From: Pedobacter cryotolerans
GTDB lineage: Bacteria > Bacteroidota > Bacteroidia > Sphingobacteriales > Sphingobacteriaceae
Assembly (NCBI RefSeq): GCF_005116475.1
Contig: NZ_SWBO01000002.1
Coordinates: 267,258 to 331,257, forward strand
DNA: 64,000 nucleotides
Reading direction: 5' to 3'
Shown: one piece after another, positions 26,638-35,073 of the stretch
Numbering within the stretch: position 1 is the first letter of the stretch
Layout: the number at the start of each line of letters is the position of its first letter
Position numbers and translations under genes: made by a program
Notes under the pieces: model-generated
The model's input: the letters and a program-made list of their open reading frames with translations, nothing else
Databases searched by the model: none
Told to the model about the DNA's origin: nothing

Positions 26638-28530
26638 CTAATTTTTAACCGTAAAGGTATTATCGCTTTTGTCTTTATCAGGTACGTGACTACTTCCCAA
26701 AATAACTTTTTTTAAGCTTTTATTGGTTTCAATATTTTTAATAAACTCTTTACTTCCATCTTTCCAGGCTACAATACTGGTGTTTATTTTTTCGGTAGTG
26801 CCATCTTGATAAGTTAACATTAGGTGAACTGGCAAAGGATTATTGCTTTTATTTTGCACAACAATTTGATAACCTTTTGCAGTTTTAACCACATCTTTAA
26901 TTGCCAAATCTAAAATACCAGTTTCAAAAAACCATGGTTTCCAAAACCAATCTAAATTTTCTCCAGCGCCAGTATTTATGCTGTAAAAGAAATCAAATGG
27001 CATTGGGTGTTTTCCACTCCAATTTTTAATATAATGATGCAAGGCTTTCGTGAAGCGCTCCTCACCCAAATATTCCTTTACGAAAAGGTAACCAAAACCA
27101 GGTTTAGGGTAATTATTGATAAATGCTCCCGCTCCTTTTAGTTCAGTTGTTAAAGTCACAATCGGCACATCATCCTTTCCACCAGAAAGGCTGCCAGTTT
27201 GTGCAACTCCATAATCATCAACAATTGTGGTATCTATCATTGGCGAGATCAACCACTCTCCTATGGTTGCCCAACCTTCATCCATCCAACCATATTTGGT
27301 TTCATTTATGCCCATGTAAAATGGAAACATGGTATGAAAAATTTCGTGATCTGTTAAAGTAATGGCATCAAAAGTATTGTCAGTTGGGTTATCATTTACC
27401 ATCATTGGGTATTCCATTTGGTCTAAACCATCAAAAACTGTAATGTGAGGATATGGAAATGGCCATTTTGGAAAATCATAACTCATGGCATGAACAGTTT
27501 TACGAGCAAAATCTATTACTTCATAATAATCTTTATGTTTTGCATTAAAAACTGCATCAACCCTAGTTCTACGTTTTGTTACGGGATCTACGACCAAACT
27601 ATTCGATTTCCATAAATAATGATTGCTGGTTGCAAAAGCAAAATCAACTACATTTTTAGCATCAAATTTAAAAGTATTAAAAGACTTTTGAGCGGTTACA
27701 GCGTTATTAGCTAAATCGCTACTATCAATTACATCAATGGTTGTTTCACTTTTTTCGGCTGCTTGTAATTTTTTAAAAACGTTCTTGCTTAAAACTTCGG
27801 CTCCATTTACCAAATCTCCAGTGGCCCAAACGCCATAATTTTTTGGCACTGTAATGGCAACTTGGTAATTTCCAAAATCGTTATAAAACTCTTCTGCTCC
27901 GCTATATGGTATTTTATTCCAACCATCAACATCATCATAAACCGCTATACGGGGAAAGAAATAAGCAATAAAATGTGCGCCATCATCAACTTGTCCGGTT
28001 CTTTGGTGCGAACCTTTATTTAAAACATATTGATAATCAATTTTAAAACTCATTGATTTTCCAGCAGACAAAGTTGGTACTTTGGTATGCATATTGGTGC
28101 CATCAATAATTAAGCTAGCTGTATCCCTTGATTGATTATTTACAGAAATGCTAGTTATTTTTACACCTTCACCTAAATCGCGTTCGTTAAATTTGGATTT
28201 ACGAGGTACTCCTTTTTTATAGAGATTGGGATATAATTTAAACCAAATTCCCTCTAAATTATCTGGACTGTTGTTGGTGTATTTAATTTCCACCGTTCCT
28301 TTAATCAACCTTGTTTCTGGATTGAAGTTGATTTGCATTTGATAGTCAGCTGTATTTTGCCAATAGTTTTTTCCGGGAGCGCCTGAAACATTACGAGTGC
28401 CTTTTTGGTAAGCACTTTGAAAAACAGGAGCTACAGGAAGTTGGGCATTTACATGGCTAGATATTGCAATTGTAAGCATCAAAGAGGCGAAGATGCTAAA
28501 GCAGAAATTATGATAAATTTTATTGATCAT
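26638..28530 (-). CDS. M1 family aminopeptidase-like metallopeptidase
   Basis: About 630-residue exported zinc metallopeptidase. I start it at the ATG at 28530, giving a clean signal peptide ending VNAQ, rather than at 28566. Residues ~60-240 form the M1 N-terminal beta domain. The zinc site is HEIFH followed 18 residues later by Glu in WMDEGWA (HExxHx18E). The exopeptidase GxMEN motif is replaced by DQMEYPMM, so aminopeptidase activity should not be taken for granted. The C-terminal part is beta-rich. A GTCA hairpin lies upstream, near the end of the preceding exonuclease gene. Confidence 0.88.
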   Translation of the reverse strand: MINKIYHNFCFSIFASLMLTIAISSHVNAQLPVAPVFQSAYQKGTRNVSGAPGKNYWQNTADYQMQINFNPETRLIKGTVEIKYTNNSPDNLEGIWFKLYPNLYKKGVPRKSKFNERDLGEGVKITSISVNNQSRDTASLIIDGTNMHTKVPTLSAGKSMSFKIDYQYVLNKGSHQRTGQVDDGAHFIAYFFPRIAVYDDVDGWNKIPYSGAEEFYNDFGNYQVAITVPKNYGVWATGDLVNGAEVLSKNVFKKLQAAEKSETTIDVIDSSDLANNAVTAQKSFNTFKFDAKNVVDFAFATSNHYLWKSNSLVVDPVTKRRTRVDAVFNAKHKDYYEVIDFARKTVHAMSYDFPKWPFPYPHITVFDGLDQMEYPMMVNDNPTDNTFDAITLTDHEIFHTMFPFYMGINETKYGWMDEGWATIGEWLISPMIDTTIVDDYGVAQTGSLSGGKDDVPIVTLTTELKGAGAFINNYPKPGFGYLFVKEYLGEERFTKALHHYIKNWSGKHPMPFDFFYSINTGAGENLDWFWKPWFFETGILDLAIKDVVKTAKGYQIVVQNKSNNPLPVHLMLTYQDGTTEKINTSIVAWKDGSKEFIKNIETNKSLKKVILGSSHVPDKDKSDNTFTVKN

Positions 28531-28640
28531 TGATATTATAATGTTGTAATAAGTTATTTTCACCACCTAAGAACCCTAAGATCACCCTAGCTAATTTTAA
28601 GTCTATTTCTATTCGTGAGACACCAATGCATAGAAAGAGG

Positions 28641-28664
28641 ATACTGAAATAAATTCAGTATGAC
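28641..28664 (-). repeat. GTCA-headed 21-nt hairpin, single copy
   Basis: ATACTGAAATAAATTCAGTA plus T is a near-perfect 21-nt palindrome, followed by TGAC, i.e. GTCA headed on the minus strand. It sits 9 bases from the 3' end of the exonuclease gene. Confidence 0.6.
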
Positions 28665-28672
28665 GAAGTGCT

Positions 28673-29629
28673 CTATTTCCCAAATTTCATTTTCAACTGC
28701 TCTAACATATCAGTGTTAATAGGTTTTGCAGGTTCTTGAGGTTTTGGCGTACGTGGGGTTTCTGGTTTTCGAGTGTCTGCTTTTGGAGTTTGACTTTGTT
28801 GTTTAGCTTGTTTAGCTTCTTCTTTCTTTTTGCTCCAACGAGCCCAAATTTCATCTAACTTCTTTTTTGTGTACAACGGAAAATCGCCTTGTTTCATCCA
28901 AGCATAATAGCTAGGTTCTACATCTAAAACAGACTCTACAGTTCTACCTTTATGTTTACCGAAATTAATTACTTCTTCGCCATTTTCGTTATAAACCATT
29001 CTTCCAGCAAAATCTACCACCTTGTTCATATTGGTAAATTCATGCAAAGCATCAACGTTGTTTTGTACAGGTTTACTTCTTACACCTTTTTTATCTTCAA
29101 ATTCAGTATGCTGATATTTATCCAATTGCGCCAATAAAACTTCATAAGTTGCTTTAATATCAGCCTCAGCAGAGTGTGCATTGATAATATCTTTTTCGCA
29201 ATAAAATTTATAAGCAGCTTTTAAAGTTCGTTGCTCCATTTGGTGAAAAATGTTTTGCACATCAACAAATTTCCTATCAGACATGTCAAAATCAATCCCC
29301 ACGCGTAAAAATTCTTCTAACAACATCGGGATATCAAATTTATTTGAATTATAACCAGCTAAATCAGCATCGCCAATAAATTCTGCAACCTCTTTTGCCG
29401 CTTGTGCAAAAGTCTGTGCATCTTTTATATCTTCATCATAAATACCATGTATTAATGAGGTAACCAATGGAATTGGGATTTGTGGATTAATTCTTTTACT
29501 TAGAATTTGCTCAGTACCATCGGGCATCGCTTTTAAAATAGCAATTTCTACAATTCTGTCTGATCCAACATTTATCCCTGTTGCTTCTAAATCGAAAAAA
29601 GCTAACGGACGTTTTAAGTTTAATTTCAT
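28673..29629 (-). CDS. DnaQ-like 3'-5' exonuclease with C-terminal DUF3820-like domain
   Basis: 318 residues. The N-terminal ~170 residues are a DEDDh exonuclease: FFDLEATG (Asp and Glu), GYNSNKFDIPML, and AHSAEADI carrying the His and last Asp. Residues ~220-265 (INFGKHKGRTVESVL) match the small domain known as DUF3820 or QSregVF_b. The tail from ~270 is Lys, Gln and Pro rich and probably disordered. Such proteins are proofreading or repair exonucleases related to the DNA polymerase III epsilon subunit; the exact role is unknown. Confidence 0.87.
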   Translation of the reverse strand: MKLNLKRPLAFFDLEATGINVGSDRIVEIAILKAMPDGTEQILSKRINPQIPIPLVTSLIHGIYDEDIKDAQTFAQAAKEVAEFIGDADLAGYNSNKFDIPMLLEEFLRVGIDFDMSDRKFVDVQNIFHQMEQRTLKAAYKFYCEKDIINAHSAEADIKATYEVLLAQLDKYQHTEFEDKKGVRSKPVQNNVDALHEFTNMNKVVDFAGRMVYNENGEEVINFGKHKGRTVESVLDVEPSYYAWMKQGDFPLYTKKKLDEIWARWSKKKEEAKQAKQQSQTPKADTRKPETPRTPKPQEPAKPINTDMLEQLKMKFGK

Positions 29630-29798
29630 TTTTTTAGCTGTAAATATTTAAGCTAGGCTGATGCAACAGCTATTACTTATAGTTTCAAAAATGCTAAAAA
29701 GGTTTGGTTAGTTTGCTACAAACCATCTAAAATTTTACTTCATTTAAATTTCATATTGTAAACTCGAAGATTTAAATTGCTAAAAATAATATTCCTTT

Positions 29799-31775
29799 AT
29801 GAAATCCTTTTTAACGCTGTTCTCAATTCTAATTTTAACGCATTTTTCTACAAAAGCACAAGACTTTACATTTGGTGCTATCGATTATGATGAGTTTAGC
29901 TTTGATAAAAATAAAATTGATAGCAATGCAAACGCAGTAGTTTTAAAAGAATTTGGTACCGCCAGATTACAAATTGATGATGCAACAGGTAGTTTAGTGT
30001 TAATCTATGATTATCATGTTAAAATAAAAATTTATAATAAAGAAGGTTTCTCTCAAGCTAATATTGTTGTTCCGCTATATAAAGATGGAAATAGACAGGA
30101 ATATTTACGCGATTTAAAAGCAAGCACATTTAATTGGGTAAATGGCAATCCGGTAGAATCTGTAATGGATAAAAAAGCTTTGTTCGAAGAAAATAGATCT
30201 AAATATACAACCTTAACAAAATTTACACTTCCAAATATTAAAGATGGATCGATTATAGAATACAGATACAATGTCCAATCGCCGTTGCTATTTAATTTTA
30301 GACAATGGGATTTTCAAAGTGACATACCAAAAGTAAACAGCGAATATGTAGCTTTTATACCTGCAAACTATAACTATAATGTTGTTTTAAGAGGATTTTA
30401 CAAATTAAGTGATCAAAAATCTGAAATAAATAGAGAATGTTTGAGAATTAACGGAGTGAATATCGATTGCTCAAAAATGACTTACATTATGAAGAATGTT
30501 CTGGCATTTGTGGAGGAAGACTACATGACGGCCGCGAGTAATTTTAAGTCGGCCATGTACTTTGAGTTGTCTGATGTGCAAATGCTAAACGGATCTAAAC
30601 AAAACTATACCAAAGATTGGAAAAGTGTAGATTACGACCTTATCTCAGAAAAAAGATTAGGAAGCCAAATGAAACGCAAGGATCTTTTTAAAGATTTAAT
30701 GCCAGAAATATTAACTAATACCACAGACGATTTAAGCAAAGCAAAAGCCGTTTATAACTACATTAAAAAGCAAATTAAATGGAACAATTATTATGGAAAA
30801 TATAGCGAAGAAAGTATTAAAAATGCACTAGATACCAGATTTGGCAATGTTGCAGATATCAATTTAAGCCTTATTTCTGCGCTTTCTGCTGCAAATTTAG
30901 ATGCTGAGGCTGTAATTTTATCTACAAGAGATAACGGAAACGTAAATAAACTGTATCCTGTAATTTCCGAATTTAATTACTTGGTTGCTAAAGTAAATAT
31001 TGGCACAGAAAGTTACTTGTTAGATGCCACCGATCCTTTGTTGCCATTTGGTTTATTACCCTTACGTTGTATCAATGGTCAAGGGAGGGTTATCAATCTA
31101 AAAAAACCATCTTATTGGATAGATTTAAAAGCAGCTCAGAAAAGTACAACTAGTTATGTTTTAACAGGAAAATTAGGTGATGATGGTAAAATTAAAGGTT
31201 TATTAACCTCTACAACTGTTGGATATGCTGCTTTTAATCGTAGAAAAGAGATTAAAAAATATAATTCAATTGATGAGTTTGTAGAAAAATTGGATGAGTC
31301 TTTACCGAAACTAAGTATTAAAAATCATGAAATTTTAAAAGTTGATAGTGTAGAATTTCCGCTGATTGAAAGCTACGAGGTAGAATTTGCAGTTTATGAT
31401 GGTGCTAAAAAAGAACAGCTTTTTATTAATCCATTCTTCATTAATCGAATTGCTAAAAATCCTTTTAATTTAAACGAAAGAACTTACCCTGTAGATTTAG
31501 GTTCAGTTTCTGATGAAAGAATTGTAATTAACATTAACCTACCAGATAAGTATGAAATGGTTGAAAAACCAAAAGACATGGCGATTGGTTTGCCAAATGG
31601 CGGAGGAAGGTATTTATTACAATCTACTGTGAGCGATAATCAGTTAAGTTTAAACCAAATGTTGCAGTTTAATAAAGCAATATATAGTTCTGATGAATAT
31701 TTATATTTAAAAGAATTTTACAGCAAAATTATCCAAAATCAGAAGACAGATTTAATTATTAAATCGACTAAATAA
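29799..31775 (+). CDS. DUF3857/transglutaminase-like protein, apparent pseudo-enzyme
   Basis: 658-residue exported protein (signal peptide ending TKAQ). Residues ~60-240 are a DUF3857 domain and ~290-430 a transglutaminase-like core. The usual catalytic Cys position, in the GxCxD context, reads GNVADIN with Val351. The usual His position reads FNYLVAK with Tyr394. So the triad appears lost, while LLDATD keeps the Asp region. The next gene encodes a relative with an intact triad and overlaps this stop by one base. A partnership of inactive and active paralogues is plausible; the substrate is unknown. Confidence 0.82.
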   Translation: MKSFLTLFSILILTHFSTKAQDFTFGAIDYDEFSFDKNKIDSNANAVVLKEFGTARLQIDDATGSLVLIYDYHVKIKIYNKEGFSQANIVVPLYKDGNRQEYLRDLKASTFNWVNGNPVESVMDKKALFEENRSKYTTLTKFTLPNIKDGSIIEYRYNVQSPLLFNFRQWDFQSDIPKVNSEYVAFIPANYNYNVVLRGFYKLSDQKSEINRECLRINGVNIDCSKMTYIMKNVLAFVEEDYMTAASNFKSAMYFELSDVQMLNGSKQNYTKDWKSVDYDLISEKRLGSQMKRKDLFKDLMPEILTNTTDDLSKAKAVYNYIKKQIKWNNYYGKYSEESIKNALDTRFGNVADINLSLISALSAANLDAEAVILSTRDNGNVNKLYPVISEFNYLVAKVNIGTESYLLDATDPLLPFGLLPLRCINGQGRVINLKKPSYWIDLKAAQKSTTSYVLTGKLGDDGKIKGLLTSTTVGYAAFNRRKEIKKYNSIDEFVEKLDESLPKLSIKNHEILKVDSVEFPLIESYEVEFAVYDGAKKEQLFINPFFINRIAKNPFNLNERTYPVDLGSVSDERIVININLPDKYEMVEKPKDMAIGLPNGGGRYLLQSTVSDNQLSLNQMLQFNKAIYSSDEYLYLKEFYSKIIQNQKTDLIIKSTK

Positions 31776-33673
31776 TGAGATTTATCATCTTGCTAATTTT
31801 TTTAACTACATCGCAAATAGCGCTTGCACAAGACAATTATGATGCAGATTTAATTCCATCCGCTTTGCGCAACAGAGCAAATGCAACCATTAGAAATGAA
31901 GAAACAGTTGTTGATATGCGAGCTAGAGATAATGTACTCTATTCGGTAAAACAGGCCATAACTGTATTAAATAAAAATGGTGATGAAAATGCAAGGTTAG
32001 TTTTATTTTATGATAAAAATACTTCAATAAAAAGTATTAAAGGTGAGGTATTTAACGAAGTTGGAAAATTAACGCAAAAATTTTCGCAAAGCGATTTTAA
32101 GGATGAAAGTGCAGTACAAGGTTTTTCGTTATTTGAAGACAACAGGGTAAAGCATTTTTTACCAGCAGTTAATTCTTATCCTTACACAGTAGTTTACACC
32201 TACGAAATTCGCTTTAAGCAAAATTTAAACATCCCGAATTGGATACCAAAACCGGCAAGTGATGTGTCTGTAGAGAAAAGCACTTATACTTTTATTTGCA
32301 AGCCTACCGATACTGTTAATATTAAAACACAAAGTATAGCAAAGGCTGAAGAAAAAATTGATGATAAACAGAAAATAATGATTTGGCAGGCCAATAATTT
32401 AATGGGGGCTAAATCAGAACCTTTTAGTCCGCTTGCAGATACTTACCAAACCTATGTAAAAATTGCCCCTCAACAATTTAGTTATTACAATTATAAAGGA
32501 AGCTACTCAAATTGGCAAGAGCTTGGCAAATGGTATTATGACAACCTTTTAAAAGATAGAGATGAACTGCCTATTCAAACCATTAACTTAATTAAAAATT
32601 TGGTTAAGGATGAGAAAAACGACAAAGATAAGGCTCGAAAAATCTATCAATACCTTCAAGAAAAAACCAGGTACATTAGCATACAGGTTGGCATTGGTGG
32701 TTACCAGCCTTTTAAAGCAATTGATGTAGATAAAACGGGTTATGGCGATTGTAAAGCACTGGTTAATTATATGAAAAGCCTTTTAATCGTAGCAGGCATA
32801 GAATCATATTATTGTGTGGTGCAAGCTGGCTCCGAGAAAAAAAGTTTAGATGCAAGTTTTGCTAGTATGAACCAAGGAAATCACATCATTTTATGCCTAC
32901 CATTAGAGGGCGATACGACTTGGTTAGAATGCACCGACCAAAAAATACCTTTTGGGTTTTTAAGTGATTTTACTGATGACAGATCTGTTTTAGCTTGTAC
33001 AGAAAATGGAGGTAAACTCTTAAAAACACCAAAATATACTACCTCTCAAAATTTACAAATTCGCAAAGCGATGTTGGTAATTGAAAAAAATGGAGATATT
33101 AAGGGTGATGTAATTACAAAATTTAGTGGTACACAATATGATAATCATTTAGAGTTGGTAGAAAAATCTGCGATTGAACAGAAAAAATCATTAAAAGCTT
33201 ATTATAATTTAGATAATATTAACTTTTCTACTGCTTCCTATGAGCTTGAAAAAAATATTAACCCAACTTTAACTGAGAAATTAAATATTGATATTAGAAG
33301 TTATTGCAGTTTGAGTGAAAATAAAATGACCATTGTTTTAAATGCATTTAATGTAAAGTCTGCCATTCCAGAAATTAGAAATAGAACAATGCCGATTTAT
33401 TTAAATAGAGGTTACACCGATGTTGATAGCATTACTTACACATTACCTGAAAATGTTGTTCCTTTTATCGAGCCAATTAGCAAAGAAATTAAAACCAACT
33501 ACGGTACTTATAACATAACTGCAATAGTGAAAGATCGAAAATTGATTTATTACAGAAAGTTTGTTCTTAATGAAGGAACTTATCCAGCAGCTGAATATGA
33601 ACAGTTTTTTAAGTTTATTAACGATGTTAATATTTCTGATACGCTAAAACTGATTTTTAGCTTAAAAAAATAA
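31775..33673 (+). CDS. DUF3857 and transglutaminase-like protein
   Basis: 632-residue exported paralogue of the preceding protein (signal peptide ending ALAQ). Here the transglutaminase core has a full candidate triad: Cys326 in YGDCKAL, His370 in GNHIILCLPL and Asp388 in ECTDQ. The N-terminal DUF3857 domain spans about residues 45-240, and the C-terminal ~200 residues are beta-rich. Possible activities are peptide cleavage or cross-linking in the periplasm; none is shown by context. Start codon overlaps the previous stop. Confidence 0.84.
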   Translation: MRFIILLIFLTTSQIALAQDNYDADLIPSALRNRANATIRNEETVVDMRARDNVLYSVKQAITVLNKNGDENARLVLFYDKNTSIKSIKGEVFNEVGKLTQKFSQSDFKDESAVQGFSLFEDNRVKHFLPAVNSYPYTVVYTYEIRFKQNLNIPNWIPKPASDVSVEKSTYTFICKPTDTVNIKTQSIAKAEEKIDDKQKIMIWQANNLMGAKSEPFSPLADTYQTYVKIAPQQFSYYNYKGSYSNWQELGKWYYDNLLKDRDELPIQTINLIKNLVKDEKNDKDKARKIYQYLQEKTRYISIQVGIGGYQPFKAIDVDKTGYGDCKALVNYMKSLLIVAGIESYYCVVQAGSEKKSLDASFASMNQGNHIILCLPLEGDTTWLECTDQKIPFGFLSDFTDDRSVLACTENGGKLLKTPKYTTSQNLQIRKAMLVIEKNGDIKGDVITKFSGTQYDNHLELVEKSAIEQKKSLKAYYNLDNINFSTASYELEKNINPTLTEKLNIDIRSYCSLSENKMTIVLNAFNVKSAIPEIRNRTMPIYLNRGYTDVDSITYTLPENVVPFIEPISKEIKTNYGTYNITAIVKDRKLIYYRKFVLNEGTYPAAEYEQFFKFINDVNISDTLKLIFSLKK

Positions 33674-33779
33674 TGCCCAAAGTAATACCGATAATCATGA
33701 TGAGGTACATTAAAATTTCGGTACTGGCAAAACGTTTGTATTTAGACCAAAATGAATAATCTTCTTTAGGTTTAGGCAT
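33657..33779 (-). CDS. Possible 40-residue single-pass membrane protein
   Basis: A small frame: a polar N-terminus (MPKPKEDYSFWSKYKRFAS) followed by one strongly hydrophobic helix (LMYLIMIIGITLGIIFL). Composition and the aromatic/basic lead-in look like a genuine small membrane protein. It overlaps the end of the convergent DUF3857 gene by 17 bases. Against it, a terminator-like hairpin on the same strand ends directly before the ATG, leaving no room for a usual promoter, so it would depend on read-through. Unrecognised family. Confidence 0.35.
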   Translation of the reverse strand: MPKPKEDYSFWSKYKRFASTEILMYLIMIIGITLGIIFLS

Positions 33780-33806
33780 AAAAAATCCCGAATGTTTGTT
33801 CGGGAT
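33780..33806 (-). terminator. Terminator after the TlpA-like gene
   Basis: ATCCCGAA / TTCGGGAT stem of 8 bp, followed on the minus strand by six T residues, about 150 bases past the TlpA-like stop. Between lies a 9-bp inverted repeat (33896-33904 with 33913-33921). Confidence 0.65.
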
Positions 33807-33955
33807 AAATTTAATCAATTATTAATGCTTGTGCCTTCTTTTTTACATTTGATGCTGCATTAATAAATTAATTATTTGGAACTTTAGTATATTCATTAAA
33901 TAGTTTAGGTACACTATTTAAACGTAACATTATCTTAATTAATGCATTAACAGTG

Positions 33956-34501
33956 TTAAAGCATTTTATTAACCGTTTGCTCTACAAATTTGTTTTTGGC
34001 AACTTTTTTAGTATCCATTTCATCATCAATTCTGCCGATGTATTTAATTAAGTAACCCTTGGCATTCTTTTGTAGTACAACAGCAGTTGGAGTTTGCTTA
34101 ATACCTAACAATGTGGTGTATCTAAAATTATCATCTGTTAAATAAGGAAAAGTAAAGCCTTTTTTAATGGCTACTTTTTTCATTTCTGGCATCGCATCTA
34201 GCGGATATTTGATTGGATTATCGCCATACGGACCAATAGCAACAACCGGAAAACCTTTTGTTTTATATTTTTTATCCAATGCCATCACCCTATTCTCATA
34301 CATAATGCAATGATCACAAGTTGGCGTCATAAAAACCACAATAAAACCTTTACCATTCTTTTGGGCATTAAAATCATAAACAGTTCCTTTAGTACTTAGC
34401 AAGGCTATATTTGGTAAAGTTTGTCCAACTTTTAAAACCTGCTGCGCAAAAAGGTTAGAAAATAAGCTAACAAAACAAAGGGTGAAGATAAGTTTTCGCA
34501 T
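33956..34501 (-). CDS. TlpA-like periplasmic thioredoxin-fold protein
   Basis: 181 residues with a signal peptide (residues 1-19, ending LFAQ). The thioredoxin fold has FMTPTCDHCIMYE, a CDHC redox motif, and a cis-Pro region TPTAVVL. The sequence VGQTLPNIALLSTKG is typical for AhpC/TSA-TlpA proteins, used for thiol-disulfide exchange in cytochrome maturation or redox defence. It follows the NlpC lipoprotein gene by 4 bases on the same strand and ends in a terminator, so it closes an operon that may begin at mutS. Confidence 0.85.
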   Translation of the reverse strand: MRKLIFTLCFVSLFSNLFAQQVLKVGQTLPNIALLSTKGTVYDFNAQKNGKGFIVVFMTPTCDHCIMYENRVMALDKKYKTKGFPVVAIGPYGDNPIKYPLDAMPEMKKVAIKKGFTFPYLTDDNFRYTTLLGIKQTPTAVVLQKNAKGYLIKYIGRIDDEMDTKKVAKNKFVEQTVNKML

Positions 34502-34505
34502 AATT

Positions 34506-35009
34506 TTAATTTAAAGTTCCTGTTTTAACAATTGCTTTCTGGTAAACAGGCAAATTCAGATCATCAACAACAACACCTCTGGTAGTTGATGCATGTACAA
34601 AAAAGTTATTATTTAAATAAACGCCAACATGATCAACAACACCTCCACCAAAAGCAAAAAAGATTAAGTCTCCTTCTTTTAAACTACTTTGGTTTACTTT
34701 TTTTACAGCATCAGCTTGATCTCTTGATCTTCGAGGTAAGCCATGTCCATAAATATCCTTTTGAAGTAACAAAGCAAATCCAGAGCAATCAATTCCTTTT
34801 TTATCTAAACCTCCTAAACGATATTTAACCCCTGTCCAATCGGTTATGAAACGATATAAGTCTTTGCTTTTTAAATTCGCCATTGCATCTGCAGCTTTTG
34901 AAGCTTTACTATCAGATTTAACCGTATATTTTTTAGATCCGCAAGAAGATAAAGCAATTGTAAAAAATAAAAATATCGAAAAGAAAATTACCGTCTTTAA
35001 TTTTATCAT
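34506..35009 (-). CDS. NlpC/P60 family lipoprotein peptidase
   Basis: About 167 residues. The ATG at 35009 gives a lipoprotein signal with lipobox ALSSC; the longer frame begins inside a C-rich repeat and is unlikely. The NlpC/P60 domain has the catalytic Cys in GIDCSGFALL and His in VVDHVGVYL, with a third polar residue near FVHAS. Such enzymes cut peptidoglycan cross-bridge peptides, here from an outer-membrane or inner-membrane anchored position. It lies between mutS and the TlpA-like gene on one strand. Confidence 0.88.
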   Translation of the reverse strand: MIKLKTVIFFSIFLFFTIALSSCGSKKYTVKSDSKASKAADAMANLKSKDLYRFITDWTGVKYRLGGLDKKGIDCSGFALLLQKDIYGHGLPRRSRDQADAVKKVNQSSLKEGDLIFFAFGGGVVDHVGVYLNNNFFVHASTTRGVVVDDLNLPVYQKAIVKTGTLN

Positions 35010-35036
35010 TCTATACATTTTAACTTTAAACTTAGC

Positions 35037-35073
35037 AAAGCCCTTCACTTTAGGGAGGGTTTGGGGATTTTAG
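35037..35073. repeat. C-rich repeat element at the mutS stop codon
   Basis: Read on the minus strand it starts CCTAAAATCCCCAAACCC and continues CCCTAAAGTGAAGGGCTTT. The TAA of mutS is its first TAA. It resembles the repeats at the purK stop and in the purE start. Confidence 0.6.

Noticed and set aside
33868..33930. A 20-codon frame in the spacer after the TlpA-like gene
   Set aside because: Too short, overlaps an inverted repeat, no box or start context; mentioned only as background to the 40-residue frame.
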